NCBI GenBank assembly: GCA_029532415.1
Contig: JAQOTA010000022.1
Span: forward strand, 682,001-746,000
Direction of reading: 5' to 3'
From: Marasmius tenuissimus
Taxonomy: Eukaryota > Basidiomycota > Agaricomycetes > Agaricales > Marasmiaceae
Length of the DNA: 64,000 nt
The notes below the pieces were generated by a model that made no database searches, was not told where the DNA came from, and saw only the letters and a program-made list of their open reading frames with translations. The position numbers were made by a program, and so were the translations under genes. Below are positions 46,705 to 58,156 of the stretch, in pieces; the first letter of the stretch is position 1; the number at the start of each line of letters is the position of its first letter.

Positions 46705-47603
46705 TATAAGCACATAATTGGGTCAAAAATCGTGCGACATTCCTGTTCGGTTACCCGGCGTTGATCTTGGACGTCCGGCTATTGACGTTGGGCTTTGAGA
46801 GGACGGTCCTTCAGTCCATAATCTTCCACTCCCTACATTGCTATCAATTCTCATCATCTTCATGGGCTCAGTATATAACATTAATAATTACTCCTATGCC
46901 GTCTATAACCATGGATCTGTCATTCCGTTTATTGTAGAAATGAGGTTATTTTTAACAAAATAGCTGGAGTGCCGACCTGTACAAACTGCCGGACGCACTG
47001 CCGCTGAAACGGCCTTGCCAACAGTCTCGGAAATACGTATGAGTGGCGATCTTTGAGTTCGCCAGATCTCAGAGCGACACACTCTCTGAAGGTCGGCAGT
47101 AGCTGGTATTCATAATAGACGAGACTTGAAGACAAGTTAAGTGGACGCCCCCACCGTTCTCGGATAATGGTTGAAGATTCCATCCTGCCCGGCTATCCTG
47201 GCCGCAATCTACCTGCCATTCACCGTGAGCTCGGCAGATCGTGGCAAAAAAATATATTGAACGACATGACTTTTGAGCGGACGTCACAACGCAGACAACA
47301 GATGCAGAGGCCGGACACACCATGATTCTTTAGTAAGTGAGCCAACACACATTCATTGAGAGTACTGACTCTAAAATGCAGACCCAGTGTTAATATCTAA
47401 TTACAGGGAATGTGGCAAGTTTAACTACAGTGTAAGCTGCAAGCCTCTGGAGATGGAGGCCCATCCTAGCTCGACGCCAGGCGCCAACGTTTAACAATGT
47501 TCTGAGAGCCAGCGCCCAACGCCGGACGTTTTCTTGACGGCATGCCGCAAGACCGCACGTTTTCGTAAACGTCTGACATTTTTGACCCAAAAATGTGCTC
47601 ATA
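46705..47603. mobile_element. Non-autonomous TIR element, about 0.9 kb
   Basis: The left end TATAAGCACATAATTGGGTC at 46705 faces the inverse of TATGAGCACATTTTTGGGTC closing at 47603; both continue with AAAAAT and a GTGCG/GACG motif. Subterminal text GGACGTCCGGCTATTGACG is of the same type as in the 23.2-24.9 kb element. No transposase ORF is seen inside. Confidence 0.55.
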
Positions 47604-48153
47604 ATTTATTGGATGGTGGGCGTTGGACGTTGGACGTCGCCTCCGAGGTTAGGTTATGACGTAGCTGAAACGCCCCGACATCTGGTTGGTTGGTTGAGAT
47701 TGAATATTGATTCTTGTCCAGCATCGTACGCCAAGTTCAAGCAGCGTGAGGGCTGAAGGTATCGAATTACGACGTAGAGATCTTTATCTTGATAGTCTGC
47801 AATAGTAGCGACCGCCCCCCCGGCCCCCCCCCCCAGCATCTGGCACTCTGCAATCGGAATCTTCCAGTCGGCCGCTCACCTTGTTTTGTCTCTAAGAAAA
47901 TCTATGGATCATGATTGAAGAGAATACAATGGTAGGTATCTCAGTAATATCAAAGTACGGATTTGTAAGAGACAAGCCACCAAAAAGGTGTAGTTGGCAT
48001 CTGACCTGCCATGACGTGAAGGGATCATTATCGCCGCAGGACTGAGGCCCAGCGGCTCCATAGGTATGTAGCTTCTGGCCGAACCCTTTGATCCGGGAGT
48101 AGCGCTATACACATTTCCGATGAATTATGATCCCAAACGAAATTTACTTCTCA
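47604..48153. other. Intergenic, with poly-C tract
   Basis: No gene recognised. A C-rich homopolymer run lies at about 47813-47834. Confidence 0.5.
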
Positions 48154-48933
48154 CATTCCAGTCCTCCAACTTCATTCTTAGTCCCCACGTTGACGCAATA
48201 CTATATGACGTTAACAACGGTAAGTGATTCATTTGATTGTTACAGCTGAGATCAAGGTCACTACTCACTGAATCCGGGCTACCAGTCGTGGAAGACGTGT
48301 CAACTCCGCCTCTCTAGACCAACATGCTTGACGGGCAATGGTGAGAAGGCACCCCGAGATGCATACTACACTACACTGTTTGACAGCTTTATTTTCCTTA
48401 CAGTGACAATATATGAGGTTGGTACAAACTGAGACTCAGTACTCAGTACTCAGTACTCAGGCCCAAGCCCAGGGCTTTAACCTCTGGCTTGGGCTCGGAT
48501 GTCGGTAAAGCCTGGCCTCAGCCCTCAAATTCAAAGCCGAGCTGGGCCAGGGTTTTGAGCCCAGCCCGAGCCCGCACAACACTATGGCATTGTATTCTAT
48601 GACCTACCCGAGCTGACCCCATTACTAACCTCCACTGGTGCACTCTCGAAACTGTGGATTTACCGAGCTCCCAAGCTTACTCGCAGTGAAAGTCGAAACC
48701 CACACTCGCGGACCGCAGGGAACTGCAGTACTATCGGCCCGCTCCGCGTAGCGTCATTCCGTCAACATCAAGTTTTACAACGTCCGGTCAATAGTAATCC
48801 TAGTAAATATCGCGCTTTGGGGTTGACCGACATTACAGTTGGCTTTGAATGAAACTTCTTGGATACAAACCACTTCGTCCGTGTAGGTTTATCACCAAGT
48901 TACTTCAACATTGCTGCGGCCGTCTTTCTTCCC

Positions 48934-48940
48934 TATAAAA
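48934..48940 (+). promoter_or_regulatory. TATA box of MIF copy 4
   Basis: TATAAAA lies 58 bp before the ATG at 48992, in the promoter block shared with copies 2 and 3. Confidence 0.65.
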
Positions 48941-48991
48941 CAGGTATTCCTTCTCCTCTCCTAAATCCCTCACTACCCACACTAGCCCACT

Positions 48992-49649
48992 ATGCCTGTA
49001 ATTGACCTAAAGACCAACGTCAAGGTAGGCTCAACGCTCCTCATCTCTGCCTCAAGATACCATATCCATTGACCCTTTGCACAGATCGATGATATCCCAA
49101 GCTTCGTCCTCAAGTTATCCAAGGTCGGTCGTATTCATCAGAACCCCAGCAGTTTCACTACTGACACTACCATCCTACAGCGCGCTGCAGAGATCGTCGG
49201 CAAGCCCGAAGCTGTTATCAATGTCATCCTCTCCCAAGATGTCCCCATGTCGTTCGGAGGAAAACTAGATCCAGCGTATCATTGCACCATCGTGAGTCGT
49301 TCTGCTTTCATACCACAACGCCTTGACCGATCTCGTGGCAGACCCTCGCGGGCGACATCGAACCAGAAGCGTACAGCGCTGGGTTCTCCAAGTTCTTCGA
49401 AGAAACCCTGGGAGTTCCCAACGACCGTGGAGTCATGTGAGTGGGAGGATCTCTCTTTCTCTCTCTTCCGTTGTTCGTTGGTTGACATACAACCCCCGTT
49501 TCGTAGACCAATCCTCAATCTCAAAGGAGCCCACCTCTGGTATGTCTCTCACTGGGAATGTGCTTCTGGACCACCGTCCCCTAACGATTTCCTTTGACTT
49601 TCGTAGCTGGCAAGGGACCACCATCAAGGGACTTTTCGGTGTCGAGTAG
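48992..49649 (+). CDS. MIF/tautomerase-superfamily protein, copy 4
   Basis: About 117 residues after removal of five introns at the same positions as in the other copies: MPVIDLKTNVKIDDIPSFVL, RAAEIVGKPEAVINVILSQD, VPMSFGGKLDPAYHCTITLA, GDIEPEAYSAGFSKFFEETL, a C-terminus with PILNLKGAHLCWQGTTIKGL and the ending FGVE. Pro2 and the Lys in GKPE are present. It is nearest to copy 3 in coding and flanking DNA, but shares some residues (GDIEPE, VILSQDVPM) with copies 1 and 2, which could reflect gene conversion. Intact. Confidence 0.87.
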
Positions 49650-50364
49650 GCTTGATAGCTTGACTAGCGATATGCTATGACTAGAGATTGATAGACAATA
49701 ACTATATGCCGGACGACTGTCCAATGAACGCCGTCGTGACCTCCGATTGCTCAGGAACAAATCATCTGAATTGTTCTACGGCCGTGGAAGAGGTCTGGTT
49801 ATTTTGCTCTGAAAGGTCGCTCGTATTCCGGGTCGGTAATCTTGCAGACGTGAGTTCATTTCCCTACACCGGTAGCAACAAAGGCAGTTCACAACGGAGA
49901 GGCCCCGATGAACCCGTCCCGCGTCGTAGAGTATCTTGAGTGCTATCAGATAGAGTCAATACAAAAGAAGGGAAGGTCAACAACCATTCAATCCTCTCCG
50001 GCAAGCAGCCAATGAGAGTTTGCGAAGCTCATGGATGGTACTAGACCCGCCCGATCAGTCGTAGCCGTCCTTGCCGTCCACGACTCCGCTCGAGAGTGTG
50101 GCGTTTGGCGTTTACATTGCTATGAATTGAAGATCCGGAGATGCGGGGTAGAGATAACCGTCCTATTATCTATAAATTCCCTGTAAGGGGAATCTGGTCC
50201 CCAGAGCGTGTGTTTATGACGTCGTCCTCGCACGCCACCTGTACGATGGTCCAGGTATCGAGCAGGATAGTCATGAAGAACTTCCGCATGCGCATCTCCT
50301 CAAGGCTACGGGCCGCACGGGCTGCTTCGGCCCTGAGAACAGTCGTCCTGCCCGCCTACAATGT

Positions 50365-51091
50365 CTACAACTGGATTTCTATCTTTGTCGAGAACATAGA
50401 CCCCCCACAGACGGATAGCTCGACCGAGGATTCGAGCTGATTGGTAGTTATCAAGTAGGGCTTTAGTGCGATGCAAAATTTCCGTGCCAACGTCATCGAG
50501 ATAGTCGCAGACCTGTTGACCCTCAAAGTATACGCGTTCCACTGTGGGGCTATAACCCATCGACAACGAGAGAATGGATCGAACGAGGGAGCTTTAATGT
50601 CTGAGATGGCGTTATCAGTGAGCTACACCAGGATTATGTACTAATAGCATAGCACTCACCTCGATGAAATCGAACCTTCGGTAACGTACGCGACCGCCCT
50701 CGAGAAGTACCAAAGACGCGTCTGACGCTTTTCAATAGTTGGGCCGGGTCTGAAGCCCCGATGAGGGTCCGAGTGAAGCATACTGCTTTGCCTATGACCT
50801 GCTCAATGTTCTAAAACGCGCACTTAAGCGACGATTGATTCCATAGCAAACAAGGGGGAAAGACACACCCTGTTGACTTCCTTCAGGTCGGTATCGCTCC
50901 TCAAACTTTGCATCGACAATGCTATCCCAAACTTCAATTATAGTAACTTGTCCCGCTTCCAGTTCCGTATCCGCATCCGTGCTGTATTCGGCGTCCCTGG
51001 TAGGACGACAACGCAAATGAACCGTGAGTTCCTTGCCAGATAGGGTCTCGGCTGCATTGAGGGAACTCTTGTATGTGCTTGTTAACGCCAT
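50365..51091 (-). CDS. Hypothetical protein
   Basis: Exon 1 starts MALTSTYKSSLNAAETLSGK and has a beta-rich look (ELTVHLRCRPTRDAEY; TIIEVWDSIVDAKFEERY). Intron 1 removes about 50844-50871 upstream of NIEQVIGKAVCFTRTLIGAS, and exon 2 continues SVRRVFGTSRGRSRTLPKVR. A further intron leads into a third exon reading APSFDPFSRCRWVIAPQWNA and on to a stop at 50365. An alternative third-exon frame is also open, so the C-terminus is uncertain. I do not recognise a family. About 180-200 residues. Confidence 0.4.
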
Positions 51092-51109
51092 CTTCGTTCA
51101 GGCCCATCT

Positions 51110-51530
51110 CTATCGCATCCTGGCTCTCATACTATCTCGAGTCCCTGTGCTGCCCGATAATGCGCGTATCGTGTCTTCCCAGGCGTCCACATCTGCGGGA
51201 TAAGAAGGTCTTCCCTTCTTCACATTCCATATCGTCTCCTGCAGATACCACGTCTCATCTACCTCATCTTGTGAAGCTTCCGGGACAGGACCGTCGTTCA
51301 AGAAAGTGTTCACCTCAACCTCTGGACTCGGAATCGTGGGGCTCGTCGTTCGTATCGTTATTCCTCGAAGCTGCTGTATATTAATGTTGTGGCTTCCAGG
51401 ATTTGAGAAGTCTAGTCTCCTTGGTCTCTTTGGACTGCTTCATTGATTTAAAGTTGATTCGAGTAGTGTCGGCCTCGGGAGGGAATGAGGTTTGAGTAGG
51501 GAGACCATCGAGGTGATTTGACGTGTCTGC
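51110..51530 (-). CDS. Possible short hypothetical gene or upstream exons of the 50.4-51.1 kb gene
   Basis: On the - strand MADTSNHLDGLPTQTSFPPE (about 51530) continues KSMKQSKETKETRLLKSWKP, and after a gap VNTFLNDGPVPEASQDEVDE and DVDAWEDTIRALSG follow to about 51113. The pieces look protein-like, but I cannot fix the introns. They may belong to the gene that begins at 51091. Confidence 0.25.
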
Positions 51531-51584
51531 CATGATGATAGAAGTGAGGAAAAGACAAAGGTAGGACATAGTCAACCCCTGCAA

Positions 51585-52252
51585 TGTGAGTCGAAATCTA
51601 TACGCACCTCGACGCGTTCATTGTCAATGTTCGTGGTATCTAGTTGAGGACCATTGTGGCACGGTCACGGAGATAATTACGCGCCATACACGTGATCCCT
51701 TACCGGGATAAGTAAGCCCGGAGGCCGGCAACTTATAACGGACTTGCACTGAACCTCTACCTCCTCGCTTTCGTGGCGCCACGAACCCCAGCAGACTCGA
51801 GTGCGGGTTAGAGGAACTTATGTAGGAGCAGAAGTTATACTCTCAGAGTCTTTTCCAAAAGTTGCCCACTTCGCTGACCCTCGAAAGTCGCACAGAACCA
51901 AAACCGACCTGCACCCGAAGAACATCGCGTCATGATATACTAATAGATCTCAGACTCCTGGCTTGGAGTGATGTGGTCGTGGATTCCTATCATTTTCCGT
52001 TCTGCCCGTATGGGTTACAATTTAGATTGGAGTCATGATTGCTTGGTGTCACTAGTGCGCCTCCATCCACCTCCACACAGCTTCAGTTCTCATGATCATA
52101 ATAGAGTATATCGAAGACTCCTACAGCTCCAAATCACGACTCCACCTTCAGTGACCAGGCTCCTTCCCACTGTCGCTGTCACTAGACTATCGATCTGCTT
52201 CGCCTCAAGGGGAAGTATGCCAATGAATTCATGAGATGGTTCGTGGGGCAAG
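51585..52252. other. No gene recognised
   Basis: Short ORFs only; nothing that splices into a recognisable protein. Confidence 0.4.
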
Positions 52253-52254
52253 TA

Positions 52255-52406
52255 GGGCTGCTCAATTCTCAGTTCGTCCGCCGCTCGTCAGCTCGTCCCA
52301 GTTCGTCAGCTCGTCTCGGGCAAAATTCGCAAAAAATTCCCGCGAAATAAGCTGACGAGCTGGGATGAGCTGACGAACTGGGGACGAACTGAGAATTGAG
52401 CAGCCC
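52255..52406. mobile_element. Hairpin MITE, 152 bp, with TA target-site duplication
   Basis: The left arm starts GGGCTGCTCAATTCTCAG and the right arm ends with its exact inverse; about 25 terminal bases are perfectly paired and imperfect pairing continues through CAGTTCGTCAGCTCGTC-type words almost to the centre (about 52330). TA flanks both sides (52253-52254 and 52407-52408), consistent with a Tc1/mariner-type target duplication. No coding capacity. Confidence 0.8.
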
Positions 52407-52474
52407 TAGTACCCAGTAAAAGAGGCGTCGCTCTTAAGTCTCTCGATCAGTATGTACTCGAGGGAACCAAAACA

Positions 52475-52578
52475 AGTGCCCGCCGTGGGTCGAACACGGG
52501 GCTTCAAGATATTGCAAGGATTGCGTGGCGGTCACTTCTATATTGCAATCTCACACTCTACCACTGAGTTACGGGCAC
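52475..52578 (-). tRNA. tRNA-Cys(GCA) with a 32-nt intron
   Basis: Reverse-strand gene with the same mature arms as the tRNA at 8693-8788: acceptor GTGCCCG/CGGGCAC, T-arm CCGTG-TTCGACC-CACGG, anticodon stem TGAGA/TCTTG and loop TTGCAA giving GCA. The base after the acceptor is U73. The intron after position 37 is about 32 nt and unrelated in sequence to that of the first copy. Confidence 0.93.
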
Positions 52579-53475
52579 CTTGACCACCGTGTGAGTGCGT
52601 TCCTGCACATTCTACCAAACACTCTCCGTTACTGGCCTCTGTTCGATTTCCTGGTTGGCCTGGTTAATTTCAGTCTGCTACTACCGCATTGGAACTGAGG
52701 AACTACCCTCTTATCAAATTGCTTCTTAATAGCACCCACCTCAAGACTCGCAGACAATAAACCTTGGGGTAATAAGGCACCATCGTACCACAGCCCTTCA
52801 TTTGCTTCTTTGTGATCCTTCACTTTCCGTGGCAGTCAGCGACGAGCGAAGCACCGTTCTTGTCCAAACTCCATGCAAAGTCCATCGAGAGCTCATCCGT
52901 GTTCAACCTGCACGTACATGGGATGTATTCCTTTCGACATCACACATGATCATGGAAGAAGAAATATTCGAACGTTGTCCGTTCCCGTCAAGCGTTTAGT
53001 ATACAATCGACGTATGCAATCAACACAGTCAGAGACAGTCAGCTAGGAAGACTTTCGACCTCTCCATCCGTCACCCTAAAATTCTCTTACGTGCCTTCAG
53101 ATTGCCAACGAATTGCTTCTTCCATTGCGATATGATATGGACCGGTGATGGTCCTCTGCTCCCGAACATTTCAGACTTCGAAATTGGCATCATGTACCAT
53201 CATCGGAAGTCTCATCGCTACCAGGCTCGTCTCTAGACCTCATCAAACCCCTCGTCTATTCCTGCGTCATGAGAAGACCGACCTTTAATCACATCATCCG
53301 TACAGTATCGAGGATTCGGAGTTTAGTGCGTATTTGCGTTTGATTATATTCAACAAAAAACATTTGAATTAATGAAGTCTAGAAGGTGTCTTTCTACAAC
53401 ACTTAGTGAGCAGGTTCTGGCCGCACAGTCTCAGAGAACTCAGGTCGGCCATCGGAACAGGATAGTATCGCCATC
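52579..53475. other. No gene recognised
   Basis: ORFs at 52629-52823 (-) and 52802-52999 (+) have no partners or family. Nothing else noted. Confidence 0.4.
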
Positions 53476-53485
53476 ATGAGACCGA

Positions 53486-54154
53486 TTGAGGTCGAGTCGT
53501 ACCCCATCGGAAACCCCAGCTTCTCTTCACTCATTCCTTCGGCCCTCCCAGAAAAGACTCAGCAGTAACACCCCCGAGCTATTGAAACGGGCATATGTCA
53601 AGGATAAAGCAAGGCAGAAAAAACGCCGAGTAGATTCCGCATTCGTTCAAGAAGCAGAACATGCACGATCACTTGACCTCTCAGCTGCGAATAGCCAACG
53701 GATATCCAACTTGACCTCTGGGAAGAGGGCGCTATCCCAGGTACACGTGGGATATTCTGTCTACCACGCGCTGCTTGATATACTTTCTGGGTTCCTCGAA
53801 CGTTGCTCGATGCACATACTAGGCTTAGTGAAAATCGAGTTGCGAGGGCCCGGGCGAACCTTGCGTCGTGGCGCCAGTCGCGCTTCAGCGATTACAAGAA
53901 TATACTGCTATCGAATGCCTGCCGATATCAACTCCAGACGCGTCTATCAGGCTCGAATGGAAGTGAGAAGAATAAAATGTAAGGTGAGCCATCAGTGTAT
54001 TCAATCCTACCTGTACTTGTCTGCATCCCAACGAATCTCCCGAATCTTTCCCGGCAGTAGTACAAGTCAGTGGAGTCTTGGGATACAACCTCAAGGCATA
54101 TTTACCCGAGCAGGGAGGGCAGCGTGGTATATGTTCTTTGAGTTCGATGATTGA
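53486..54154 (+). CDS. Possible hypothetical gene (exon boundaries unresolved)
   Basis: A basic, Ser-rich segment (LLKRAYVKDKARQKKRRVDS and SLDLSAANSQRISNLTSGKR) lies at about 53570-53735. A second protein-like segment appears in another frame downstream (LQRLQEYTAIECLPISTPDA, about 53890-53950). They probably belong to one spliced gene, but the intron that would join them is not clear to me. A continuous 222-codon frame spans the region. The basic patch could be a nuclear signal. No family is recognised. Confidence 0.3.
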   Translation: MRSSRTPSETPASLHSFLRPSQKRLSSNTPELLKRAYVKDKARQKKRRVDSAFVQEAEHARSLDLSAANSQRISNLTSGKRALSQVHVGYSVYHALLDILSGFLERCSMHILGLVKIELRGPGRTLRRGASRASAITRIYCYRMPADINSRRVYQARMEVRRIKCKVSHQCIQSYLYLSASQRISRIFPGSSTSQWSLGIQPQGIFTRAGRAAWYMFFEFDD

Positions 54155-54160
54155 TCCCAC

Positions 54161-57100
54161 AGTACGTCCTGGTCCATCATCATTTCTATTCTATGGTTGA
54201 ACGAAACGCCAGTATGATCACAGGTAGACTTCCCCTGTATGCATGCTGATTCGTTCTAGCAATATTAACGGCAATTAATTTCTCGATCGCGCCTTCGTAT
54301 GAACTAGTCAGGATATGCCGTGCTCTATCATCGATGGTTTCCGTTCCAAACACTTCGAACCCGACTAAACCCCTGACAACCCTGCAGAATGAACGTACCC
54401 ATGATTCATCTGTACGTGTCTGTATGTGACCATACCTGGGCCCGGGAACCGCTCGACACTGAACGCAACTAAACTAAGAACAGGAAGTTGAAATTTGTGG
54501 GAAGCCAGAATATAGACGTACCCTCGGTAAGTAATCAAAGTTGAGAATTCTGCACGTTTCCCTTCGACCCTTGCTTACACGCTGCATAAAAGTATTAAGG
54601 TTCGTTATTCCCTCCCTTTCTTCCTTTGTACGCCTTCACGGTGCCGCTCGTACGAGCGAGATCCAACTTCCATCGAATTCAAGCTCATTATTGATCAAGT
54701 CGCTCCCTTCAGAACGTCTTTATTCGCTTTCAGACATCATTCACAGCATCAATGAACAATGACTCGACTTTCTCTACGCTGGACCGTATTCCTCGGGGTC
54801 GGGAGCTAACTCAGGAAGGAAGGTCTGTTGAAGAAGGGGAGAGAGGTTCCGATAGACCTGGACGGATACCTGAAAGGGCGAAGAACGGGAGAACCAGAGC
54901 CAGGTAAGCATCTAGTTCTCTACGTATCATTGATCCCTCTTAGGTGCCGGTGAACGTTTGCGTCCCGTATCCTTCTTATCGGCGAGTGCGCATGTCCCTT
55001 TCCTGTCTCCTCGACCGTCAGCTTGGAAACTTACGTCCGTCCAATATCCCAAACCCTGAATGGCCTATGCTTAGTCTTTGAATTATGGACCGGTTCAGGC
55101 TCGAAAGCCGCCGCAACCACAGAGATAATCTCTTATCCCCTTATTGGCATCACACTCGACATCGCCGCTCAATTACTTACCGTTTTGCCTTCCAACATGG
55201 CGGTAGATGTATGCAGTAGTGTATAGGTACGAGGTAAGCCTATCACAACATACATCGCGCCCATGAACTTTATCATTGTCAGAGATTTCAGGCACGTAAA
55301 AACCCTTATTTCATGTCTCTCGCTGCCCTCTTTCAATTCAGCAATTCAGTCGGTCTCCTACCTAGTGCTAGAATACCAAGGGAATTCCGCAATACTAAGG
55401 GCTTGGTCGTTTCGCATCTCGGCTACTTTCTGGGAGTCTGACTCTGTGGCGACCACTACCTTGAAGTACATCTCGAGATCTCGTGTTGCCCGTCTATTCA
55501 CTCCAGACTCGACTCCAGGTCTCGGTCATTGGGGAAGAACCTAAGTCTGCCCGTCACCTGGGGAGTTCTGGATCTGAGACCTTTTGTGTATGGTTACCAG
55601 GAGGCTTCTGCCCGTCCTCCGTCGACGACCGGAGGTTGCCTGTTCATCTTTGGTGCAAGTACCCACTGCCACCAATGTCAACAATCTGCACTCAGTCTCG
55701 AACATTCTCTCCGATCACCGCCCCTCGAACACGACTCCTAGCGCTAAATTCCCCTATATTCTCGCTGTCGACTCGTCGTAGCTCCGGAACTTCCTCAACC
55801 TCAACAAACACTGAACGGCGCAGCACCTTACCTGACTGATCGTCATTACACCAGACGCCGTCGATCGAGCACGAAGCTGTTAGCTGTTCTGCCCTTCCAA
55901 GAAGTTCTGAGATCCGATGGAGCTTGACCGTTCGGCGACGCGTAAATACCTCGCCATTCGCTGCGGGGTCATCTGCAAAGCAAAACATGTCAGGACAGCC
56001 AGCGGAAGCAAAAACGGAATCGTGTTCATTGTTACTTATTTGTTTGCAAGAACGCGGCCCTCCTCCGATCACTCTTTGGTAGGAGTCTGGGGGTCTGGGG
56101 AGTCCGATATGAAACGATTTTGGTTGTTGCGAACGAAACCGAACCCATCACACGCCTGGGCCTGTAGAGTCGGAACTCAATACTTCAGAGGGTGTTGAGT
56201 GTTGAATAGCACAAGAAGCATAATCGAGTCAGGGTGAGATTCAGTTTTTGAGTATTGAGGTGATTACGCCTTTCGAGAATTGTCAGTGGTCAGGGTTGGA
56301 GTGAAATACGTATGTGTCGTGATGCTAATGGCGCGTGGCGCGTTGTGGAAATTTGAAGGGTCACTGGATGACCAGGAGCGCTTGGCACCCTTGGTAAATT
56401 GCTTTGACCCTCCAGCTTAAACTTCACTCGGCCGTGAATTCCTCAACAATTTACGATACCTTACTAACAAGATCTAGGGAGGCAATGGTCGGGATACTCA
56501 ATGCACTGAGGTGAGTTACTGGTCTCGACTTTCACGGCCAGTCATTCAAATATTTGAAGTTCATGCGCCCCAGACTGAGGATAGATTCAATGACCACCGC
56601 CGACCGGAACCCGAGTCTCATTCCCAGGCTACAGCTTGGACAGGACGTGACCTTTGCAGAGTCCAGACTCCAGACCCTCGACGCGCCACACTATGGTATT
56701 CTGCTAAAAATAGTTCGACTTGAGGAAAGAGGCTTGGGAAATGGCAATATCGACGCGTTTTTGTTCACGCGTCCAGACCCCGCATGGGACGTCGCCATTC
56801 GAAATGTCGACGAGACCATAGGATCAAGGTCGGTAGCTTGCTAAAATTAGTTGAACATTGGCTGAAAGATAGGTCAACGGCCCGCATGAACGGTTGAGCG
56901 GGGACCCAAAAATACAGTACAGATGGACGGCGGTGTTACAAGCTTCAAGAATATGTCACTTACCTTCTTAAAATCTTGCTTCGATCCCACTTATCGTCAA
57001 TCAAAATCTTATGGATACGCTTGATATCTATCGGAACTTCGACGAGGGCGAGATATAGACGACGAGATTGCGAGTATGTCCCAGACTCCATAAAGCGAGA

Positions 57101-58156
57101 AAAAACACTGTCAGCACATGGTAAACTCGTGTTTCGTGTCCCCATAGCCTGCCGGGGCTGTCAAGCCCCTCACAGAACCATACATGTTCTCATTAACATT
57201 GTTCGAACCTCGCGGGAAGCACGACCTTTCTGAGAACCCAAAAGTGCCTGCCGTGGGCACGACATCGATGGATAAATCTCAATGTACGGTCTGTGCACCA
57301 TTAATGTTCATGCAAACTATGCCAACCCAGCGTCAGCCTCCGCGATTCTTGAATTAGTCCCTGGCACACGACCAGGGTTCTTTGCCTTGAGGACGAGGAG
57401 TTGGCACAAGACCTCTCATTGGACTCCGAAGAACCCGCAGAGGTAGAACTTGCCATTTGGAGTCGGCAGTTGTAGGTGAAGCCAGACGAGTTCAACTGTT
57501 ATTTTTGTTTCGGAACTACTTATTCGTAGAATCTTCCTACCGATTATTCCGCAAGTTCGAGAAGGGTATTCGTCTGCATGGTGTCTCTCCTCTGAGTCCC
57601 TGATCAACGACTTTCCCATCGTTTAACGTTCACCCTTTCGGAGACACGCAACGACCCAGCCACCCAAGGACCGAGAACCGAAGAATGCAAAGCCTCCTCA
57701 GCTACCCCATCCCCTACATATTCCGCGCCGCAGTCTCCACCAGAACATGATCGTGATCACGCCGGGGCCGGTGCGTCCATTCACGATTGACTCCTTCGGA
57801 CTTGAATCGTGTCGAATGGAACTGGGAAAGGGTCTGCAGTTGAAATTCCAAGTCATAATGTACGCCTATTGATGACTCGAGCCATTCAATATTCAACAGG
57901 CGCCAGACATACAATCGGCAGTTGGAACGTAGGTTCCGGGGCCCGCTACATCGTACATGATAACAATACATTCTCTCATGGTACGGTAGACGAGTAGGGA
58001 AATTGGAGGCGTATCAAGCTAAAGTTATACCCAACGGTAAGCCCGGCGTACCGGGAGGCTGAGAACTCCCACCGCCACCAACAGTGACGAGTTGCGACCA
58101 GCCTATGTACGGTCCCAGGCTGATGCTATTCCCTTTATGATGAGAGTCCATCCGGC
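54161..58156. other. Gene-poor stretch with isolated protein-like fragments
   Basis: Scattered ORFs look partly protein-like but do not assemble. Examples on + are ETYVRPISQTLNGLCLVFEL near 55030, VTWGVLDLRPFVYGYQEASA near 55560, and RLQLGQDVTFAESRLQTLD near 56620 (possibly preceded by MVGILNALR at 56485). They may be decayed or very exon-rich genes. Nothing is assigned. Confidence 0.35.

Larger units (their letters stand above)
48154..49945 (+). repeat. Segmental duplication block, copy at 48.2-49.9 kb
   Basis: Direct-orientation partner of 21408-23117. It contains an extra stretch at about 48214-48250 (GGTAAGTGATTC...GTTACAG) that the other copy lacks and that looks like a short intron. 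A 7-bp tandem repeat (TACTCAG, about 48437-48462) also occurs only here. Confidence 0.85.

Noticed and set aside
57243..57265. tRNA-like fragment GTGCCTGCCGTGGGCAC
   Set aside because: It resembles the acceptor/T-arm end of the tRNA-Cys genes but lacks the D and anticodon arms and has a broken T loop.
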